A DNA stretch of 64,000 bases from Zunongwangia profunda SM-A87 (GTDB lineage Bacteria; Bacteroidota; Bacteroidia; Flavobacteriales; Flavobacteriaceae): NCBI RefSeq assembly GCF_000023465.1, contig NC_014041.1:496001-560000 (forward strand). Reading direction: 5' to 3'. Position numbers and translations under genes: made by a program. Positions 17,471 through 25,741 of this stretch are shown one piece after another. Within the stretch, counting starts at the first letter, position 1, and each line of letters opens with the position of its first letter. Below the pieces are notes generated by a model, which was given only the letters and a program-made list of their open reading frames with translations, was not told where the DNA came from and ran no database searches.

Positions 17471-18766
17471 ATGAACAAAAATTTTGTTGAAGAGCTTACC
17501 TGGCGCGGAATGATTCACGATGTGATGCCGGGCACAGAAGAACATCTAAACGAGCAAATGCGTGCTGCCTATGTTGGTATCGACCCAACAGCAGACTCTT
17601 TACATATTGGTCACCTGGTAGGAGTAATGATGCTTCGGCATTTCCAGTTAGCAGGACATAAACCTTATGCCCTGGTTGGTGGTGCAACGGGAATGATTGG
17701 GGATCCTTCGGGGAAATCTGCGGAACGTAATCTCTTAGATGAAGCGACTCTAAGGCATAATCAAAATTCGATTAAAGAGCAACTTTCAAGGTTTTTGGAT
17801 TTTGAAGGAGCTGAAGAAAATACTGCAGTATTAGTAAATAACTACGACTGGATGAAGGAGTTTTCTTTTCTTGATTTTATTCGCGATGTAGGTAAGCATA
17901 TCACCGTAAATTATATGATGGCCAAAGATTCGGTTAAAAAACGTTTATCTTCAGACGCGTCTGAAGGGATGTCTTTTACTGAATTTACCTACCAGTTAGT
18001 ACAGGGATACGATTTTCTTCATTTATTTAGAGAACACCAGTGTACCTTGCAAATGGGAGGTAGTGACCAGTGGGGAAATATTACTACCGGGACTGAAATG
18101 ATTCGTAGAATAGGGGATGGAAAAGGATATGCGCTTACCTGCCCATTAATTACAAAGGCCGACGGTACAAAATTTGGTAAAACCGAAGGAGGAAATATCT
18201 GGTTGGATGCCAATAGAACGTCGCCTTATAAATTCTACCAGTACTGGTTAAATACCAGCGATGCTGATGCAGAGAAATACATCAAAATCTTTACTTTTTT
18301 AAGTAAAGAAGAAATAGAAGATTTAACCTCAAAACATCAGGAAGCGCCACATTTAAGAGAACTTCAAAAAGTTTTGGCGAAGGAAGTTACCGTAATGGTA
18401 CACTCTGAAGAAGATTATAATAATGCGGTAAAAGCTTCTGAAGTTTTGTTTGGAAAAAGCACTGCTGAAGATTTAAAATCTTTAAACGAAGCCACTTTTT
18501 TAGATGTTTTTGAAGGAGTGCCGCAAGCTGAAGTTTCCAGAGCCGAGGTTGAAGCCGGTTTAGATATGATTGGAGCTCTAGCTGCGAAAACCGATTTTTT
18601 AAAATCTAATGGTGAAGCCAGGAGAGCTTTAAAAGAAAATTCGGTTTCGGTAAATAAGGAGAAAGTGCAAGAGGATTACACCATTAGCCTTGATGATCTT
18701 ATTAACGATAAGTATGTAATCATTAATAAGGGTAAAAAGAATACCTATATATTAGTGGTTGTTTAA
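17471..18766 (+). CDS. tyrS: Tyrosine--tRNA ligase
   Basis: A 431-residue class I synthetase. The ATP-binding HIGH motif is at residues 41-44 ([14 protein letters not shown]), and the KMSKS-loop is KFGKTEGG (KFGKT variant, normal in the TyrZ/TyrS bacterial group). Tyr-binding residues lie in [13 protein letters not shown] and MGGSDQWGN. The C-terminal S4 RNA-binding domain ends the protein ([36 protein letters not shown]). An upstream in-frame GTG would extend it, but the encoded extension is unlike the family, so I use the ATG at 17471. Confidence 0.96.
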   Translation: MNKNFVEELTWRGMIHDVMPGTEEHLNEQMRAAYVGIDPTADSLHIGHLVGVMMLRHFQLAGHKPYALVGGATGMIGDPSGKSAERNLLDEATLRHNQNSIKEQLSRFLDFEGAEENTAVLVNNYDWMKEFSFLDFIRDVGKHITVNYMMAKDSVKKRLSSDASEGMSFTEFTYQLVQGYDFLHLFREHQCTLQMGGSDQWGNITTGTEMIRRIGDGKGYALTCPLITKADGTKFGKTEGGNIWLDANRTSPYKFYQYWLNTSDADAEKYIKIFTFLSKEEIEDLTSKHQEAPHLRELQKVLAKEVTVMVHSEEDYNNAVKASEVLFGKSTAEDLKSLNEATFLDVFEGVPQAEVSRAEVEAGLDMIGALAAKTDFLKSNGEARRALKENSVSVNKEKVQEDYTISLDDLINDKYVIINKGKKNTYILVVV

Positions 18767-18860
18767 ATCCCTTATTGTAGGTTGTTATGTTGTAATAGGT
18801 TTGTTCCGAAACTTTTAAAACTTCTATCCCTACTTTTTGGTTACCGCAAGGTTATAGACT

Positions 18861-18894
18861 AAAAATCCCCTCTTGAACTGTTCAAGAGGGGATT
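18861..18894. terminator. Strong GC hairpin after tyrS
   Basis: AATCCCCTCTTGAAC at 18864-18878 is fully complementary to the 15 bases at 18880-18894. On the plus strand no T run follows, while the minus strand reads into five T. It may end transcripts, or it may be the leader hairpin of a lost gene (see findings). The rest of 18767-19175 holds no gene that I can support. Confidence 0.5.
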
Positions 18895-19175
18895 CAACTA
18901 ACTAACCAATCTAATATGAAAAATTTCACTTAGCCACAGAATAAATTTTGACTTCTTCCTATTCTGCTGAAATGTAGTCGGTTATTTTTCAAGATGCTTA
19001 CAGGTTTTTGGATAAAAATAACATTTGTTTAGAGGCTACTATTTTCTGGATTATGCTTTAATACTTACCAACCGCTTGATCAGGTTTAATATTTTTTATT
19101 GTTTTTGGAAATTTTAAAATATCTTACAATTTGTATTTTTCTGATTTTTCCTGAGAATTCTGCTTATTATAGAGT

Positions 19176-20162
19176 TTACAAAACCATAAGGTTACAACCA
19201 CGGATGTCGCTATTATCGAATCTTCCTAAGATTTCTATAGTATCATTTTTATTTATTTTCCCTAAATCCTGAGTAGCGATAAATGAACATGAGTTAATAT
19301 TGGCAAGATCGATTACATTTATTCCGCCGGTTTTTCCTTTTTTTACAGGAGAAAAAGCGTCTTCAGGATCTCTAATTAAGATTTTCATCCAGGGTGGGCA
19401 GTCAAAAACTCCATTTCCTTTGGAATAAGCCTGCGAGAGTAACTCGGTCATCCCGTATTCGCTATGAATAGCAGAAACTCCAAAGCCTTTAGAGAGTATG
19501 CTATGCAGCTCTTCCCTAATCATTTCTTTACGGCGGCCTTTCATTCCGCCGGTTTCCATGATAATGGTGTTTTCTAGTTGAAACTGATGATTTTCAACTA
19601 GGTCTAATAATGCAAATGATACACCAATTAAAAGTATTTTCTTACCATCTTTATCTAGCTGAATAAGCTTATTTTTCAGTGTATCAAGATTATCTAAATA
19701 AAAGCCACTTTCACTTTGATTGCTTTTTTTAATTAGATGTTCTACCATATAAATAAGAGAAGAACCTTCGCGTTCTAAATAGGATGGAAGAAGCGCTAAA
19801 ATGGTTAAATCTTCAGCTGGCCCGTAAAATTTTTGAAATGCCTTGTTGAAGCTATCCTCATAAATCTCCAAATTGGTGACTATATGTTTACTTGTGGTGC
19901 TTCCGGTGGTTCCGCTACTGGTAAAAGTAATTTCTGCAGGTTTATTATCAGAAAGTATTTGGTGACTCTTAAAAAATTGGATGGGAAGAAATGGAATATC
20001 AGCTAAGCTACGGACATTGTCGGGTGATTTATGTAATAACTTGCAAAAGTGTTGATAAACGTGATTATTTTGATATTGATATTGGAAGATTTCAAGACTG
20101 ATTTTTAGAAAATCAGCTTTAGATTGGATATCAAAAATTTTGCTGTGCTGTATCATTTGCAA
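19176..20162 (-). CDS. LuxE-type acyl-protein synthetase / acyl-adenylating family protein
   Basis: A 328-residue protein of the LuxE/PaaK-like adenylate-forming family. The signature ITFTSSGTTGSTTSKH (about residues 80-95) is the ATP/AMP-binding loop, and GMKGRRKEMIREELH and SEYGMTELLSQAY follow as in LuxE. In luminous bacteria LuxE activates a fatty acid, but lone copies are widespread in Bacteroidota with unknown substrates. No luxC or luxD is near. A second ATG (codon 3) could also be the start. Confidence 0.8.
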   Translation of the reverse strand: MQMIQHSKIFDIQSKADFLKISLEIFQYQYQNNHVYQHFCKLLHKSPDNVRSLADIPFLPIQFFKSHQILSDNKPAEITFTSSGTTGSTTSKHIVTNLEIYEDSFNKAFQKFYGPAEDLTILALLPSYLEREGSSLIYMVEHLIKKSNQSESGFYLDNLDTLKNKLIQLDKDGKKILLIGVSFALLDLVENHQFQLENTIIMETGGMKGRRKEMIREELHSILSKGFGVSAIHSEYGMTELLSQAYSKGNGVFDCPPWMKILIRDPEDAFSPVKKGKTGGINVIDLANINSCSFIATQDLGKINKNDTIEILGRFDNSDIRGCNLMVL

Positions 20163-20262
20163 TTTTTACTCAATAATCGAGATTAAATGCTCCGAGACTT
20201 ATCTCGAAATAAAAAACAATTGTCTAATAAATACCCATGGGCTTACACCGCCGTAGTTTACG

Positions 20263-20291
20263 CAAAGTTAAAAAAGAATATAATTTTCAAA
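20263..20291 (-). promoter_or_regulatory. Promoter of the LuxE-like gene
   Basis: On the minus strand TTTG (20288-20291), a 17-base spacer and TAACTTTG (20263-20270) match the Bacteroidota promoter. The 100-base leader that follows contains TCGAGAT/ATCTCGA arms (20177-20183 and 20199-20205). Confidence 0.55.
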
Positions 20292-20357
20292 TAATTATTG
20301 GGAATAATAGCGAATATTATCGCTGGGATGAGTGACGTGGGCCGAAGCCTCTCCTCT

Positions 20358-20702
20358 TCATTTAACGACGAGCTTACGAGTAGCGATCTCGTTTTGCTCT
20401 TTGATCTTTACAATATAGATACCTGCAACAAGAGACGATATGTCTAATTCTTTGCCACGCAGTTTTGTCTTTTTTATCGCTTTCCCTAAAACATTGTAGA
20501 TTTCGATTTCTTTTTCAAGATTTTTAGTGCTGGTAATGTAGATTTTATCACCTGAAACCGGATTAGGGTAAAGACTAAGGCCTTCTATCGTCTCTACAGT
20601 TGTTTTTTTAGCTATACGTGAATCACCCTGCTGAGCAGTTGCGGGAGCAGCTATCAGTAGAAATAATCCTAATATAACACTGTAGAGATAATTTTGTTTC
20701 AT
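20358..20702 (-). CDS. Small secreted protein with T9SS type A sorting domain
   Basis: A 114-residue protein: signal peptide (YLYSVILGLFLLIAAPATAQ, cleaved near residue 24), a short spacer, and then a complete type A sorting domain from about residue 42: LSLYPNPVSGDKIYI, IEIYNVLGKAIKK, LDISSLVAGIYIVKIKE and the terminal KLVVK. The sorting domain takes up nearly the whole mature protein, so no separate functional domain is visible. It should be exported through the type IX secretion system. A -7 box match (TAAGTTTG, minus strand, 20723-20730) lies upstream. Confidence 0.88.
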   Translation of the reverse strand: MKQNYLYSVILGLFLLIAAPATAQQGDSRIAKKTTVETIEGLSLYPNPVSGDKIYITSTKNLEKEIEIYNVLGKAIKKTKLRGKELDISSLVAGIYIVKIKEQNEIATRKLVVK

Positions 20703-20810
20703 TCTTTCTTAGTCGGTTATTGCAAACTTACAATAAAAAATCAAAAATCATACCTAAAATTTGCTTAATTCGATAAAATGTATTTTTGTTGTTTTTAACA
20801 GATTATGAAT

Positions 20811-20839
20811 AAAAAAGGCTGCAAATAGCAGCCTTTTTT
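20811..20839. terminator. Bidirectional terminator after the lipoprotein gene
   Basis: AAAAAAGGCTGC and GCAGCCTTTTTT form a perfect 12-bp stem with a five-base loop. The T runs on either side work in both directions. It ends the lipoprotein/TonB receptor operon on the minus strand. Confidence 0.88.
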
Positions 20840-20860
20840 GTTGTTATTTGAATAGTTGAA

Positions 20861-22078
20861 TTACTCCACATCCAGAGAAGGGAACGTGTATCCTGTCCAT
20901 GCAAAAACTGAAGTATCAGCTCCTGTGTTTCCAGCCCCAACGGTGATAGTGGCACCTTGAGCTTTAATATCAGTAGCATCGATCGCTCCAAGTGCTGTTA
21001 CATTAATAGAAGTTTCGCTAGATCCGTCTCCAGAATTATCAGTTAGATCGATAAAATCTGAAGCACTTCCGGCGTCTTCATCTTCGGCAGCAATAATAGC
21101 AACTACGGCATTGGTAATCGTAGCAGAGCTTCCTCTTCTAATTTTAATCATATCTGCCATGCTGATGGTAGATTGATGATATAGAGTAAGTCCGTCGATA
21201 GTAGGATTTGATCTTGGGGAAGCATCATTATTGTTAGAATTACTATCGGCTTCAATACCTCTAGGGTCCTCGGTTACATCATTAAATCCAAATTCTCTGA
21301 TTCCGTAAAAGTTTTTACCGGTTCCTGTCCAGCCTTCAGTCCAGTCAAACCAATCGTCTTTAGCGTTTACAACAAGTGCATTGGTAACGTCTACCGTTCC
21401 GCCAAACCATTCGATACCATCATCATCACCGTATCTTACCATGATATTGCTTATCGAAGTTTCACTACCTACACCATAAAAGGTGAATCCGTTAAATTCC
21501 TGGTCACCATTGATTCTTGCTCCGGTATATTCTAAGATCATATAGTCGATAGTTCCAGAATTGTCTGCATCATTATCGCCTCCGTAAGATATACCAGCAA
21601 CTTCTGTTTCTGCAACATCTCCAGAATTGATTTGTGCGTAACCAGCTAACATAACTCCTCCCCAGTCACCAGCGCGTGGATTCTCTGCGGCTGATGTAAC
21701 CAGGATAGGGCTATCTGCTGTACCCTGGGCATCAATTTTTCCACCCTGTGATACTGCGATGTATACATTTGTACCTCCAGATCTAGCTTTAATAGTAACA
21801 CCAGGTTCTATTTTAAGTGTTGCACCATCCATAACCTTTAGGGCTCCGGTAAGCATCCATTCAGTATCAGCTGAAATGGTAATATTAGCTCTAACTTCAC
21901 CATGTAGATCTTCTGGATCTAAATCGGGATCGTCCTGAGACTCGATTACATCGTCTTTTTGTTCTACGACACCACCATCGTCATCAGTTCCTGGAGTAGG
22001 AGTATCATCATCGCTAGAGCAACTTCCTAATAATGTTGCAATGGTAAACATCGAAAGAAATAATTTTGATTTTTTCAT
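20861..22078 (-). CDS. Surface lipoprotein with beta-helix-like repeats, partner of a TonB receptor
   Basis: A 405-residue lipoprotein (TIATLLGSCSSDDD; Cys20) with an acidic linker. Its body is typical of a conserved Bacteroidota family: ISADTEWMLTGALKVMDGATLKIEPGVTIKA, GKIDAQGTADSPILVTSA, GDWGGVMLAGYAQINSG, EYTGARINGDQEFNGFTF, DDGIEWFGGTVDVTNALVV and DDWFDWTEGWTG. The short repeats suggest a right-handed parallel beta-helix. It is 52 bases downstream of the TonB receptor gene and probably forms its surface partner. Function is not proven; the nearby Pho-like regulators suggest phosphate or phosphorus-compound uptake. Confidence 0.82.
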   Translation of the reverse strand: MKKSKLFLSMFTIATLLGSCSSDDDTPTPGTDDDGGVVEQKDDVIESQDDPDLDPEDLHGEVRANITISADTEWMLTGALKVMDGATLKIEPGVTIKARSGGTNVYIAVSQGGKIDAQGTADSPILVTSAAENPRAGDWGGVMLAGYAQINSGDVAETEVAGISYGGDNDADNSGTIDYMILEYTGARINGDQEFNGFTFYGVGSETSISNIMVRYGDDDGIEWFGGTVDVTNALVVNAKDDWFDWTEGWTGTGKNFYGIREFGFNDVTEDPRGIEADSNSNNNDASPRSNPTIDGLTLYHQSTISMADMIKIRRGSSATITNAVVAIIAAEDEDAGSASDFIDLTDNSGDGSSETSINVTALGAIDATDIKAQGATITVGAGNTGADTSVFAWTGYTFPSLDVE

Positions 22079-22130
22079 AAGTGTTTTTGTTTAATTGAAA
22101 TTTGATTTATATAAGAGTGTTTGTTACTGA

Positions 22131-24884
22131 TTATAAGCTGTAACTAAGTCCTACGGAGAATACAGTCCCTTTTTTAAAATTATTGATTGTATTAGTGCCT
22201 CCGTTTATATCATCCTGAGTCAATTTGAATTCGGGATCTAAAATGTTCTTTATTTTAGCGTTTATTCCCCAGTGTTTCGAAATAGTGCCTGTAGCAATAA
22301 AATCTAATGTAGGAATTCCGGTTTCTACAATGTTTCCTTGTTGCTGCACACCTAAGGAATAAATACGATCACTGAAGTAGTTTAGAACAACAGAAGACAT
22401 CAAATTAAATTTATTGCTATCGTAATTATAAGTTAGATCTGTATTAAGAACCCATGGAGATGCGCCTTCCAATTCATCTTCGCTATTAGTAAAGTTTGTA
22501 CTTCTGTTTGATAAATCTTGTCTTGAATATAAATACGAGGTGTTTAAACCAAAGGCTAACTCATGTTTTTTGCTTTCGCCAGATTCAATGTTAAAGACCG
22601 TTTTACGAACTTCTAATTCTGCTCCGGCAACATCTGCTTCAGCTCCAGAATTGATGTAAGAAAGTTGGTTAGCAGCCGAGTTTACCTGTACCCTGTTTAT
22701 AGGATTTTTAATTTTTTTGTAAAATCCGGTTAAAGATATGATTTGATTACCACCGAAGTAAAATTCATATTTCATATCCAAGTTGTAGTTGTCAGAAGCT
22801 TCTAAATTTGGGTTACCAAAACTTGAGAAGTTTACATCTTCATAAAGAAATGGAGCAACTTCTTTAAATTGCGGAAAAGTATAGGTTTTGCTACCTGTTA
22901 GTCTTAAAATGCTATTTTCGTTAAAGTTATATTTTGCCGTAAAACTTGGTAGGAAATAGGTGTTTTCTATCGTAGAAGGATCTGTGTTTTGATTATTTTC
23001 ACTGCTAGATAGGTTGGTGTCCCAGTTTACATACTGATCGATATGTTCTACACGTAGGCCTGCATTTAAGGTAAATGCTTCATTAAATTTATAGAAAGCA
23101 TTTGTGAAACCGGCATGGATATCTTTTTCTCCTTCATAGAAAAATGGGTCGAGTGGATTAAAATCATCACCAAAACCACTATTGGTTACTAATCTAAAAG
23201 TTCCATTAGATAAATTTTCCTGGTTAAAAACTAGATCTGGATTATTAGGATTTACATTAACCGGAGAGCCAAAATCATGATTAAATTGTAAAAAGTTAAA
23301 TCTTCTATCTGTATTTCGATAGTCATAACCTACATTAATAATCCCTTTTTGCTGCTCTTTACTATCCGCAGCTCCAAAAGCATAAGCTGCATTTAAATGG
23401 CCTACAATTTCGTTTTCTTCAAGATCAGAGAAGAAACGTAAATTGTATCCAGGTGTACCTACCGCCACACGGTAATTGTCATTAGTTTGATTATATACAA
23501 AAGTGTTTTGTCTACGATCGGGCTCATTTGCTCTTGTCATATTGTAACCTATGCTGGCTTGTAAACTAATCCTGTCTGTTAAGGCAAATTCACTTAAAAG
23601 CTGATTAACAAATACGGTATTGTCGTTAACCTGCTGTCTTTTTATATAAGCAGAGTCGTCTGTTTCCTCAGATATATTTGCAGATTGCCCAAAATAATTC
23701 CCAACGCTCTGAGTGTTATTATGAATGTATAAAGAATTGAAGCTTAGATTATTTTCGCCAAAACCATAGTCTAAATTCGCCATTAATATTTGAGATACAT
23801 TATATTGGTATTTTTGAAAATCAAGATCTCTAAGGGGAAGTCCCTGAGCGTTGATCTCTTTTGTGTTTCCTTCATTATAGCTGTATTTACTATCGAAAGA
23901 TCCTATTAGTAAGGTTTTTAGGTTGTTATCTCCAATATCGAATTTTTTCCCAAGTTGGAAATTACCATTGGTGTTGATCTGAGAATTTTGATTGTTAGAT
24001 CCCATAGAATTTTCAAAACTGTAAGTATCTAAGCTAGTTATAGGGCTATCTGAAGATAAGCCATAACCAAACCAGGAAGTTCCGTCCACAGTTTCGAAAT
24101 CTTCGTTTACAGCTCTATTGTTAAATCCAGAACCGAAACCAACCTTTATAGTTTCTTTGCCGTATAATTCTTTGGAAATAATATTAATGTTAGCACCTGC
24201 AAAATCTCCATAAAGAGAACTTTGAAAAGTTTTATTAATTCCAACACTATTGATAATGTTACTGTCAAAAAAATCCAGTGCCACGTTTTTGTATTCCGGG
24301 TCTTCAGAAGGTAATGGTAAGCCGTTAAGCGTAGTAGAGTTATAACGATCACCAAGACCTCTAACAAAAACATTCTTAACTCCCTCTTGTTTGCTAACAC
24401 CAGCCATTTTAGTAAGTGCACCTTGTGCATCACCTACGCCTTTTCTTGCTAGCTCTTGGGCACTAATATTTTCAATCATTTCTATAGCTCCCTTTTGCTC
24501 TAGCAACAATGCAACTTCACTATCCCTTCTGGATACTGTTGTGATTACGACTTCATCTAAAGTAGCGGCGCTGGCGCCAAGACCTGTATTAATTTCGGTA
24601 ACTTTATCGGCAACCACCTTTACATTTGGTATTTCCAAGGTTTCGTAACCAACAAAACTAAAGACCACGGTATAGGTACCCGGCTCAATTTTGTCCAGTA
24701 CATAAAGACCGTCATAGTCTGATGTTGTTCCTTTAGAAGTTCCTTTAATAGTTACGTTGGCAAACGGTAGTGGTTCGCCGTTCATCTCGCGATCGGTAAG
24801 TTTCCCCGCGATAGAACCTGTTGTTTCTTGTGCATTTACTATACTAGTAAGTAAAAATGCAATTAGTACTAAAAATTTATTCAT
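22131..24884 (-). CDS. TonB-dependent receptor with carboxypeptidase-regulatory-like N-terminal domain
   Basis: A 917-residue outer-membrane receptor. A signal peptide (FLVLIAFLLTSIVNAQ) precedes a CarboxypepD_reg-like domain (GSIAGKLTDREMNGEPLPFANVTIKGTSKGTTSDYDGLYVLDKI, about residues 23-105). A plug domain (about 130-245, with GVKNVFVRGLGDRYNSTTLNGLPLPSEDPEYKNV) and the beta-barrel ending in GTVFSVGLSYSL follow. It imports a substrate by TonB energy. It heads the operon with the lipoprotein gene and is divergent from the response regulator gene. The Pho-like repeats lie 50-100 bases before its start. Confidence 0.93.
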   Translation of the reverse strand: MNKFLVLIAFLLTSIVNAQETTGSIAGKLTDREMNGEPLPFANVTIKGTSKGTTSDYDGLYVLDKIEPGTYTVVFSFVGYETLEIPNVKVVADKVTEINTGLGASAATLDEVVITTVSRRDSEVALLLEQKGAIEMIENISAQELARKGVGDAQGALTKMAGVSKQEGVKNVFVRGLGDRYNSTTLNGLPLPSEDPEYKNVALDFFDSNIINSVGINKTFQSSLYGDFAGANINIISKELYGKETIKVGFGSGFNNRAVNEDFETVDGTSWFGYGLSSDSPITSLDTYSFENSMGSNNQNSQINTNGNFQLGKKFDIGDNNLKTLLIGSFDSKYSYNEGNTKEINAQGLPLRDLDFQKYQYNVSQILMANLDYGFGENNLSFNSLYIHNNTQSVGNYFGQSANISEETDDSAYIKRQQVNDNTVFVNQLLSEFALTDRISLQASIGYNMTRANEPDRRQNTFVYNQTNDNYRVAVGTPGYNLRFFSDLEENEIVGHLNAAYAFGAADSKEQQKGIINVGYDYRNTDRRFNFLQFNHDFGSPVNVNPNNPDLVFNQENLSNGTFRLVTNSGFGDDFNPLDPFFYEGEKDIHAGFTNAFYKFNEAFTLNAGLRVEHIDQYVNWDTNLSSSENNQNTDPSTIENTYFLPSFTAKYNFNENSILRLTGSKTYTFPQFKEVAPFLYEDVNFSSFGNPNLEASDNYNLDMKYEFYFGGNQIISLTGFYKKIKNPINRVQVNSAANQLSYINSGAEADVAGAELEVRKTVFNIESGESKKHELAFGLNTSYLYSRQDLSNRSTNFTNSEDELEGASPWVLNTDLTYNYDSNKFNLMSSVVLNYFSDRIYSLGVQQQGNIVETGIPTLDFIATGTISKHWGINAKIKNILDPEFKLTQDDINGGTNTINNFKKGTVFSVGLSYSL

Positions 24885-24933
24885 CCCTTTGTTTGATTCT
24901 TGAGTGCAAATTAAAGGGGGGTATGTAAAGCTT

Positions 24934-24984
24934 GTGTTAACCGCAAATTAACGCTTTGTCATTTTAGTGTTATGTAAAGGTTAC
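24934..24984. promoter_or_regulatory. Five 11-bp-phased half-sites resembling a Pho box array
   Basis: Between the divergent TonB receptor and response regulator genes the 7-mers GTGTTAA (24934), AAATTAA (24945), TTGTCAT (24956), GTGTTAT (24967) and AGGTTAC (24978) begin exactly 11 bases apart. PhoB of E. coli binds pairs of CTGTCAT-like 7-mers with the same 11-base period; TTGTCAT-N4-GTGTTAT is close to that site. The array overlaps the expected -33 region of the receptor gene and ends 16 bases before the -33 TTG of the regulator gene. This fits activation of both sides by the regulator encoded next door. Confidence 0.65.
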
Positions 24985-25000
24985 TAAATAAATGCTTAAA

Positions 25001-25029
25001 TTGTAGATTCAAATTAATAATTACATTTA
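25001..25029 (+). promoter_or_regulatory. Likely promoter of the PhoB/PhoR-like operon
   Basis: TTG (25001-25003), 18 bases, and TACATTTA (25022-25029), which differs from TAnnTTTG only at the last base. The imperfect -7 box fits a promoter that needs the activator sites just upstream. Confidence 0.45.
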
Positions 25030-25057
25030 CCGCGTATTTGTTAAAATCGATACTAAA

Positions 25058-25741
25058 ATGAAGAAAAAAGACATCAGAATCCTTCTGGTAGATGACGAAC
25101 CAGATATCCTGGAGATCGTAGGCTACAATCTTTCTGCAGAAGGTTATCAGGTAATCACTGCTGATAATGGCGCAGAGGCGGTAAAGGTGGCGAAGAAAAA
25201 ATCACCACATTTAATTATACTGGATGTGATGATGCCAGGTATGGATGGGATAGAAGCCTGTGAGCAAATGCGAAAAATACCAGAGTTAGAAGATACCATT
25301 ATTACTTTTTTAACCGCCAGAGGAGAAGATTACTCACAAATGGCAGGTTTTGATGCCGGTGCAGATGATTATATTACCAAGCCTATAAAGCCAAAAGTTT
25401 TAGTAAGTAAGGTAAAAGCATTACTTAGAAGGTTTAGGGATGAAGAAACAGGCTCTAATATTGTAAAGGTAGGAGAGATTGTTATTAATAGAGATGAATA
25501 TAAAGTAGTGAAGAATAAAGAGGAGATGATTTTGCCTCGTAAAGAATTTGAATTACTTTCACTATTAGCCTCTAAGCCAGGAAAGGTATTTAAAAGAGAG
25601 GATATTCTTGATAAAGTTTGGGGTAACGAAGTTGTTGTTGGCGGGCGTACTATAGATGTACATATTCGTAAATTAAGAGAAAAAATAGGTGACGACAGCT
25701 TTAAAACCGTAAAAGGAGTTGGTTATAAGTTTGTAGTTTAA
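25058..25741 (+). CDS. phoB: OmpR/PhoB-family response regulator
   Basis: A 227-residue protein with a receiver domain (residues 5-122: LLVDDEPDILEIVGYNL, phospho-acceptor Asp56 in IILDVMMPGMDG, then conserved Thr and Lys in FLTARGEDY and DDYITKPIKP). A winged-helix DNA-binding domain fills residues 132-227 (LPRKEFELLSLLASKPGKVFKREDILDKVWG and RTIDVHIRKLREKIG). It overlaps the kinase gene by one base. The PhoB name is inferred from the layout, kinase type and the 11-bp repeats upstream; other OmpR-type roles remain possible. Confidence 0.9.
   Translation: MKKKDIRILLVDDEPDILEIVGYNLSAEGYQVITADNGAEAVKVAKKKSPHLIILDVMMPGMDGIEACEQMRKIPELEDTIITFLTARGEDYSQMAGFDAGADDYITKPIKPKVLVSKVKALLRRFRDEETGSNIVKVGEIVINRDEYKVVKNKEEMILPRKEFELLSLLASKPGKVFKREDILDKVWGNEVVVGGRTIDVHIRKLREKIGDDSFKTVKGVGYKFVV

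Noticed and set aside
18861..18894. CRISPR or IS end
   Set aside because: A single inverted repeat with no repeat-spacer pattern and no transposase gene.
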